From positions 76,258,152 through 76,322,151 of the forward strand of contig CM024756.1 of NCBI GenBank assembly GCA_014218235.1: a DNA stretch of 64,000 nucleotides, given 5' to 3'. This document shows positions 55,605 through 64,000 of this stretch, piece after piece; within the stretch, counting starts at the first letter, position 1, and the number at the start of each line of letters is the position of its first letter. The DNA comes from Colocasia esculenta. Lineage: Eukaryota; Streptophyta; Magnoliopsida; Alismatales; Araceae. The notes beneath the pieces were generated by a model that worked only from the letters and a program-made list of their open reading frames with translations, was not told where the DNA came from and did no database searches. The translations under genes and the position numbers were made by a program.

Positions 55605-58600
55605 TGTAGCACCCCGAAAAATTAATAGGTAAAAAATTTGAATAAATAGAAATAAATAATTTCCATAATACCAGAGTATTTAAAACATACGTATCATTAA
55701 CATATATGCTAAAACACATCGAAACATTCTGTAAAAATTATAAATCAACCCTAAACATTATTACTAAATATTTCACAAACAAATTTGTGCCAAGAAAAAT
55801 CGGATTAGACAAGTTTAAAGTGTTTCGCGACTTATTATCGTAATTCATGAATAAGTCGAAAAATCATTATCACACGTACTTGGATGAGTCAAAAAATTAA
55901 ATAAAAATCATATACCGACTTCAAATAATATCCTCTAATGACCCATCAAGAAATTTGGGTCAATAAAAATCATTTGGACTAGGTTTAAGAGTTTTTGTGA
56001 CTGATTATCTAAATAAGGAAACAAGTCGGAAAACCGTTAACATGGAAATGCGACGCAACCAAAAATTAAATAAAAGTGTTGGAGAGACTTTCAACATTAT
56101 ATATTAATGACCCAATATCTTAATTGGGCCAATGGACCACATATGACCCAAAAATCAAATGAAGCTAGAAAATGCATGGAAATTCGTAACTCTAAATAGG
56201 CTGAAATTAGAAAGAGGCAATTTGAGTTGAATTGGGATGCAATCATGCATTCTTGGCAACCCAAATTCGTGCCTAACTATGGTGGGAGGTTTCCTAAAGC
56301 CTCACACACTCAAAGGGAGGAAGAAATTCTCAAAAATAGGAAACTAACATGTCAAACCGCAACTTGGCTTTCCTAGTATAATAGGACTCCTAACACCATA
56401 GTTGCTTAAATACTCTTCACCAAACCTTAGGGACGAGTTTTAGAACTTGCTAGGGTCGTGTGGAGGTGCTCTTGGTGGCTGAGGAGCTGTGGAACGCCCA
56501 CACCAAGCCGTTCTTCTTCCCCTTCTCGTCTGCTGCGACCTGCACAAACCATCCACTTGAAGTCGACCAAAGGTGAGTCAAACCATAACCAATCCTTGCA
56601 AGGCCTATACCCATGGAAAGAGGGTCAAGTCTACGTTCTAACCCAATGGAATACCCAAATTCCATGCAGTATACACGGAGTATTAAGCATTTTCCTCCAA
56701 CTGATCTGAACACGACGTTTCTGGAAAAATGGGACTTCTTCAACCCATAAGGTAGGTTTTATCGGGCCACACCTTAACATATCCTATACCAATGTGTAGA
56801 TCATCAAGGTAAATTCGTTTCCCACTGGTTTCATCGAATTCCAATGAGTAGATTTTGAATTATAAGTGTTTTCCCCAAGTCGTGCACTGTCAGGGCTTTT
56901 CCCGTTCTTTATATGTTGCATATGATTCAAGACCGAATTAGAGCAAACCCACAACATGAAAGTTTTTCTATTGGTTGTCCTCGTCATGTCTTGTGTTTAA
57001 CTTTTTGTCTAAATGTCAATAATTAGAGTGTTATAAGTATGGTAAGAGGGTCGCTGCATGATACTATGTTTTCAGGTTGCACTTGGTTTTACGTTTGTGT
57101 TTGACTTGATTAAAGCCTATCGAAACCATCATTGTTTTCTAATTCCGATTTACTGGAAGCACCCTTGCATGTCTAGGTTGGTTTAGAACTAGTTTCATGA
57201 TTTTTCATGCACCGTACAATTTGTTCTTAATTTTAGAACAACCCTGTGTCAAAACAGGGAAAGTCTGGTCCGTAATCCAAAGCACTGTCCTTTCTCTGTC
57301 GGATTCAGGCGCAGACCCTGTGAACACGACTGCCCGATAGGCCGGTTCTGAGGTCTTGTCGCGACAGCAAACCCGTCACGTTCTGAACGCGACGAGCGCC
57401 TCGTCGCTATCTCTCTGCCTGTTTTGACTGCCTTGTCACGTTCTTCACATCCCCTTGTCGCGTTCTAATCTGACCCCGTCGCGACCTTTACAGGTGTTCG
57501 TCGCGATCTCAGGATTTTTACATGAAACCACTTATTTTCTTGAAATTCTTACCGCTATACCTGAGGTCTATTTAAATATGATATTTAGTGTGTAATTCAC
57601 ATGTCTTAGGTCTGATCATTGCATGATGGTTATTATAATGGCTTAAAAGTGGTAAACCCATTTAAAAAGCTTTAATTACACAATACTATTCTAATTGCTT
57701 CGTAATGACATGATCATTCATGCTACTTATGATTTAATCTTCCTACTGGTCTACCATGTTTAAATGATAATTGTTATCTTAAAATCTTGCAAACCATGAT
57801 TAGTTAAAGCGCATAGTTTTATTCCATGTCATATTGTAAGTGTTTTCCGCGAGTTTAAAACCGATGGTTGTGGATTGAGACACGCGTACATCACTACACA
57901 CTTACATGTCTAGGCAGCCCTTTCTTGGGAATTTGGAAGCTCTCTACGGTCGTTCCGAGTCGGTAGACTAGTGACCTGTTCTCCAAGGCCTCCGTAAATC
58001 TCCTCTGACCATGGATTCCCACATGGCCGACGAGTTGGTTGTACCATTGAAGTTCCCTGGAGATAGCGTGCACTTCCTTTCTCTTCTTGTTCTCGTGAGT
58101 GTGATTTACAATCTAGACTAAAGCCATTAATGTAAAGATTGAACAAAAGTATAAATCGTACCGCTATGCTGCCGAATTTATCTCTTGACCATTGTGTCAT
58201 GAAATCATGTTCAATTTAATATTTCTTATTCTCATCATCATCATGAACATGACATTACACATGCTTACTTATTGAAACTCTCATTGGACATTATTAATGA
58301 CTGTGGGTATCTACATTTAAAATTTAAGTGAGATGCTGACCGGGCACGGTGAGTGTCCAAGGGCTCCAGTCTAGCCCTAATGACGGAGAGTCATAAATAT
58401 ACTGTTAACCATGGGGTATAATGATTACTGGCGTGCATCTGCGCTGGAAGTCGTGCGTGCGTGTTGAATGATAGATACAATAACCACATACACGTGTCCT
58501 GATGTACATTCTTGATGGATCTTTTCTTGGTGTACATTAGTGTCTACGTGCCTGATTAGTGTTACATGATCGTGCTCGTGCGTGCTTGCTGGCTTGCGTG

Positions 58601-59318
58601 ATATGACCATCGTGCATTTATTGCAATTAGTGTTATCTTGCGTTCGTGAAAGCTATTGACATCAAGTGAAATCTTGCGTGCTTGTACAAAGTGATCTATT
58701 CTAGTTCTATCTTGTTATATCCTTCTAGATCTCGTTCTATCATGATCTCTCTTTCTAGCTTGTTTCATGTATCATGTTTTAACGAGTTTTATTCATACAT
58801 GCATATCATGACATTCTTTGTGCTTACCTAGTTCTAAATTGCTAATCACTTATATCATTGCCCGCACATTGAGATATAAATCCTACTGGGCTAGTTTGCT
58901 CATTCCCTACTTTTACCCAATCTAGGTGACTATGATGTCCAAGAGGAGGAGCTAGTCGAGGATGGGAATGCGTCCGAGTGAAGAGCATTCCAATTATGAG
59001 TCTATCTATAGTTAGTTTATTTTGAGTGTTAGAACAATGTAGTAGGAAGTGAGGTATTATGTACTTTTCCTTTTTATTGAGTCTAGTCCTGTTATCCCAT
59101 AGTCTAAGAGTTGTAATAGTTCCATTTTGAATACAATAAGTGAGATTTGAATAAAAGATTAGTTGAGTTCAATATTTGGGCCCTATGATGATGTATATTG
59201 TTATACATTTAGCGCATGCTAGCTAGAGGCTTATTTTCCGACTGTTCACGTCTCGGGATATTGACTCGAATTATTTCCGAATAATTTATATCTGCTGCGT
59301 AATTCTCGGGACGTGATA
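55605..59318 (+). mobile_element. Gypsy solo LTR G
   Basis: 3714 bp, starts TGTAGCACCCCGAAAAATTA and ends GGGACGTGATA, with perfect GGTCT duplications at 55600-55604 and 59319-59323. The terminus is TG...TA rather than TG...CA, probably a C to T change at the end. It contains a TCGCGAC/GTCACGTTC motif zone (57340-57515). No internal genes, so it is a solo LTR. Confidence 0.88.
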
Positions 59319-59566
59319 GGTCTGCTATGAATGTCAAGGCATTGGGCACATGAGATCTGAATGCCTAGTATTTGAGAAAGTAGAGCAAAGCCAAGGCAAA
59401 GAAGTCCAAGGCCATGGTTGCCACAGGGAGTGACTCCGATGAGTCAAGCTTCGCAATAAAAGATGTCCAGGAAAAGAAGGACGTGGACTGTGGACTCATG
59501 GCTATTGAAGATGAATCTCCCGAGGTAATTTCTTACCACTAATCTTTTACCATTGAGGAGATAGAA
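59319..59566 (+). pseudogene. Sirevirus H gag, zinc-knuckle part
   Basis: The first codons complete the knuckle split by LTR G: CYECQGIGHMRSEC, the Cys-Tyr codons spanning the GGTCT duplication. Then Lys-rich and Asp/Ser-rich gag sequence with stops, ending where another Gypsy-like LTR begins at 59567. Confidence 0.75.
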
Positions 59567-62500
59567 TGTAGTGCCCTAGATCTTTTGCTGGATTGAATTA
59601 TGCAATTGTGTGTATGTGTTTCAACATCTAATATTGAACTGTAAATTTGATGAACTTGACATCAAGCTACACTGTCGTTGACTACAGTTGATGGCATGAT
59701 CGATTGCCGTCTACTAGCTGTTAACGACAGAAGATTGTGCCATTTATTTTTTCTAAAATATTTGGTTTTTCGAGCAAATCTGTTGACGACATGATCGATT
59801 GCCATCTACATCATGGTCGACGACAACATATGTTGACGTTAACCTGACTTGCCAGTTTTTGCTGCTACCGTTCTGGAGAGAAGAGATCGATCATTTTCAT
59901 GGCATTTAATCGATGGATTGGGACATTTTTTGTTCAAGGGTCAGGATTGGAGCTTAGGCAAACCGAAGGAGTCCTTATACGACCCCGATTTGGCCTTTAG
60001 GAAATGGTTTTTCCACTGGTTCAGAGATGAGAAAAGAGGGCAGAAGGAGGAGTTGCTGTGCGGTGATTTGTGCAAATTGAAGTGAGCTAGACAGTGGGAG
60101 AACTTGAAGGATCGTGTGCAAAAGGATCTCCAAGCGTGGGTGCTGTTCTAGAGGACGGATCAGGTGATTGAAGACAGTGAAAGAGACTGCCTTGTGGCCA
60201 AGACAAGCATCTACAACTTTTTCCTCGTGACTCCAGAAGGAGGTTAGAGGCAAGTAACATGGGGGAAATGTTTAGGATAGTAGACTCTATAGATTTATCA
60301 TTTTTATGGATTTTTAAAACCATGATTAAAAGAGTAGGATGGGGTTAAAGTTCCGTTATTTCATGTGTATTTTCTGGGTTTTCTAACCGGATGAACTTAA
60401 CGTCAACATCGACCGCCATTTATTTCATGTAAACGTCAAGGTATTGGACATCTATATATATATTAACGGCACTATGTGCCGCCATCAACTGATATTAACG
60501 ACAACGTATGTTGACATTAACCTGTGTAAATGGCAACATACTTTGCCGTTAAGTTCATCAGTGCTGTTTTTCTACAAATCTGATTATTGTTATAAACTAT
60601 GATCTATACATGTGTAGGGTTTTTCGGTTGGGCTTTGTTCTGTGTAAATTAGTACTGTTATGCAGCAGGAGTGTCATGGCAATGTTGTATGGGCTATACA
60701 TAGTTATTTTTAAAAGATTTTCTTTGATTAAGTAAGGAGAAAGAGAAATAGTTATGTGCTTAATCCATGTTATGACGTTATGATTGAGAGATTTTACTGC
60801 TGTTAGATGGAATTACAGACTCATCATGCTCAGTTTTCACACAGTAATTGTATGATTCATTTACACTTTGTGCCATGTTAATTAGTCCAAGTATATGAAA
60901 AAGAATCCTAAGAAATGATACTGAGTTCATAAAATTGTGAAAATTTATATGTGTGATGCATGACTAGGAATAGAATTACTATCAAAATTTTAGAATTTTC
61001 TGAACACTATACTTACTGTTATAATTTTATGAATGATAAAAATATACATAGAAATTAATAAATGGGAGAAAGGGGACATGAATGTTGAATTTTGATATAA
61101 TGAGTAAATGTAGTATCATGTTAGGTTGCTGTTGTACAGTGGAATGATGATTTCAGAAATGAGAAAATGAGTTGTGTAATCTTGCATTGTTGTCTAGCTA
61201 ATTATGCATGATTTTATGAAAAAGCATGATAGAATTTTATGTGGATATTAATTACATGAAAATATGTTATTAGAAATGATATGGCCAATAAGACATTGCT
61301 ATTATAGAGATGCCTACATGGAACTACACCATAGAATGCCCCTATGGTTATGGTCACCTACATGAAATTGATTACATGAATCCGTGGGCAGCAGATTGAA
61401 ATCCTGGAGGTAGACATGTTTTACTGGTTAAGGTGGGGAGGACTTCCCCCGTATTGTGCAATAACCAAGACTTCATCACTGTTTTGTCTAGGTGATAAGT
61501 GAATGTTACACTCTACATGATCTCTATTAATAGTGGGGCTATGTCTTGGCAACTATACCTACATGCTACATGATATGACTACATGCTACATACTACATGA
61601 TATTGACTACATGCTACATTCTACGTGATATTGACTACATGCTACATGCTACATGATATTGACAACATGCTACATGACATTGACTACATGTTACAAGATT
61701 TTGTCTATATGTCATACCACATGATATTGTTTAAATTTTTGTCCTATTACATGATAAAATTCACATGTTTATGAATTGTTTTCCTCTACAGGATAAGTAA
61801 CTATCCTATGTAAAGAATGATTGCCAAATAATTTCGAGTATGTGGATAGGTAAGAGCTATATTGTATCAAGGATAAGTAATTGGATATGTTATCATGTTT
61901 TAAAAGTAATTATATGATAAATCTTGAACTATCTTCCTTGTTGCTGCTGGGTCTAGTAGACTCACACTTGATTAACATTTCAGGAGAGGTTGAGGACACC
62001 GAGGAGTTAGTCCATTCTAACTCTTGTAGACACACGAATTCGACTCCACTGTGGGCAAATTTCATATTGCGCCATAATGCCACAAATGGCCATCTTTTTG
62101 CCTTGCAAGAGTAGTTTCCCCATCATTTAGGATCTCACCTGTTCTTCCCAGGTGCTTCACCCCCTATCTTCGGGGTCTATTTAAGAAAATGGGCAAAGTT
62201 TTCAAGTTGCGATGGGTCTAGTTGACGCATCTATAAACGTGTCCGGCTTGGCAGACGCGATTCATGATCTCTTGGCCTTAATGCGATGACTTTGATGGGC
62301 GCTACCTTAATGTGACGGACATGGCAGATGTGACTTCATTGTCGCGGTGGACCCGTACGATGCGACTATGAATTTCCCTATTTTATTTACGGAAAATGCC
62401 TCTTTCAAAATGCGGCGGCCTCCCCTGACGCGATTCCATTTAATTGGAAATTTCCATAACACAAAATTCAGAAATTCATTAACGCGTCGTATCATACCGA

Positions 62501-63960
62501 TGCGATTCAGTGCCTAGTTGCGTCCCCCATGTCGGACGTGATTAAAAGTCAAAAAGCCTACGACCCAAGAAGTCATCTCATTTAAGGCCCCCATGTTTAT
62601 AATCATGAGAAAATCCTGAATCGCATCCACTAAGGACGCCATGATTTAAAAGTCAAAAAGTCTAAGGTCACAGAGTAGGACCGGTGCATTTATGGGCCCA
62701 TAGCTCGAGTCATTGCCCAATTGTAAATGCGTCGGACCTGGCTGTCGCGATTTCAAGTCGCGGCGGCCTGACCCGACGCGATTCTGAAGCATAGCTGAGG
62801 CTACGATCATCATGCGCCAGTCCCATCAAATTGACTTTTCGAATCGCAGCTGTCAGACCCGACGCGATTCACTCTTAAAGTCACGGCAGCTGTGCCTGAT
62901 GCGATTTAAGAATCTGTTGCCTATAAGTAGACCCCGAGGGTCATTTGTAGAGGGGGGTCACTCAGAGCGGCGAAGCCCTGCCAGATTCCCGCCTCGGCTT
63001 CGGACCAAGGAGGCCCGCCACACCATCCGAGCTGTCTCGTCCATCCAATCGGTGTAAGGCGGAGGAGCGAACCTTCCACGTCGTCCTCCACGTGCGTCGG
63101 AGCAAGCGGGAGTGTCTTCCTCCTCTTCGTCCATCCAACCGGCAGCGCCGCCGCGCCGTCCAACATTCAGGGAAGCACCCCGTCCCCTTTCTCTTTCTCT
63201 TTGTTTATCCACCTTCTCCGGGCCCCATGTGGCTCCTTTTTACCTTTTCATACACGCACACACGCATGCATTACACACCACATTTTTAGGGGTTAAAAGC
63301 CACCACACGGTAAGTCGTTCCCCATGCCATTCATTCTTTCCATTTTATTTATAGAATTGTATACTACACACGTGGCTAATCCCCTTTCTTTCTCTTGTCT
63401 TTTTCTTTTTCATGGTAATCAACAAAGGAAATGCCCTCTACCACGGACGACCGTGCTTGTAGAGGAAGAGGAACCCACACCCCCGCGTAATCTCCCCACA
63501 CTCGAACAAGTATTATTCGCGATCATCCTTCCCCTGTTTTATCATCCCTCTTTGTGGGCCGCTCTTCTTCGTCCCCCCTAAAAAGGGGAACGAAAAATGG
63601 TATCCACAACTCTGAGTGTGAGGACGTGAAGGCTTAGTTGTTTATATTGGGAGTGTGTTTGAGTGACTATGTATGTGAGAATAAATTGTAAATTAAACAT
63701 TGTGTTATTTATGGACTTATGAACTGTTATTACTTTGGACTATTGTAGTTTCTTCTTTTATGCTTTACACTTGGTATTTGAATACAGTGTTGATGGAAAA
63801 GTAAATTTCATTTTCCGTTGCAAACTGTTGGCATTTAATTCTCATTTGTGTATAACTCAATCTGAACCGATAAATGTTGGATGTTTCCACTGTAATACCA
63901 CTATTGGATCTAATGTGAGTTCGTAAAACTGTACCGGGTCTAAGAGGGTGCGATCATACC
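59567..63960 (+). repeat. Gypsy-type LTR, probably with an insertion
   Basis: Starts TGTAGTGCCCTAGATC. Motif zones of TTGACGACATGATCGATTGCC and TTGACGTTAACCTG lie at 59680-59850 and 60400-60560; the block shared with two other Gypsy LTR families is at 61288-61494; CTGCTGGGTCTAGTAGACTC follows near 61943. From about 62050 to 63600 the sequence is different: GACGCGATTC/GCGTCGGAC words (62220-62910), a possible TATA (CTATAAGTAG near 62921) and GC-rich leader-like DNA. The last 350 bp again resemble a Gypsy LTR end (TACCGGGTCTAAGAGGGTGCGATCATA). Whether this is one 4.4-kb LTR or one LTR inside another is unclear. Confidence 0.55.
61555..61745 (+). repeat. CTACATGATATTGACTACATG repeats
   Basis: Seven or eight units of ACATGATATTGACTACATGCT, irregular, inside the Gypsy-type LTR. 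Confidence 0.8.
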
Positions 63961-63969
63961 ATCACTAAT

Positions 63970-63981
63970 GCATCAGATCCC
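63970..63981 (+). other. Possible decayed primer-binding site
   Basis: TGCATCAGATCC, similar to TGGTATCAGAGC, lies a few bases after the Gypsy-like LTR end. If real, the 4.4 kb before it is a 5' LTR whose element continues beyond the window. Confidence 0.3.
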
Positions 63982-64000
63982 ATCAGAATGCCAAAGTTAA

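Overview
The window is nuclear DNA of a flowering plant. It holds one recognisable host gene with spliceosomal introns, a BOR4-like boron transporter on the minus strand, and almost everything else is layered LTR retrotransposons with pieces of L1-type LINEs, one MITE and minisatellites. I cannot name the species. A 100-N run at 50033-50132 is a scaffold gap.

Layout. 1-690: a 37-bp minisatellite. 1400-2400: purine/GC-rich low-complexity DNA and a TATA-bearing promoter-like stretch. 3240-4688: 3' part of a LINE. 5094-18357: a nearly intact Sirevirus-type Ty1/Copia element with AATTG target duplications, 2.2-kb LTRs that contain a large CGATT-type minisatellite, a two-zinc-knuckle gag, an intact 1025-codon pol frame and a 3.4-kb post-pol (env-like position) region. 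19951-20414: a PIF/Harbinger-like MITE. 20982-25438 (5' UTR reaching about 26500): the boron transporter, 13 coding exons that join without a phase error to 671 codons, one intron being of the GC-AG class.

From about 28.3 kb to the right edge the DNA is stacked retroelements. A Ty3/Gypsy gag (31112-31201 and 47259-47920) is split by a Gypsy solo LTR (TSD GGAGG), which is split by an inverted Sirevirus solo LTR (TSD TTTAT), which is split by a full-length Tekay/Del-type chromovirus at 32601-44007. The chromovirus gag carries three short GT-AG intron-like inserts. Right of this nest lie a Sirevirus 5' LTR with gag start, the gap, another Sirevirus LTR end, a minus-strand LINE, and a decayed Sirevirus gag interrupted inside its zinc knuckle by a 3.7-kb Gypsy solo LTR (TSD GGTCT). 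The last 4.4 kb look like yet another Gypsy LTR.

A recurring pattern is that each LTR family, Copia and Gypsy alike, has its own array of a short CG-containing motif, and three Gypsy LTR families share a conserved block of about 200 bp. The transposon genes act only on the transposons; the boron transporter is the only gene with a likely host role.
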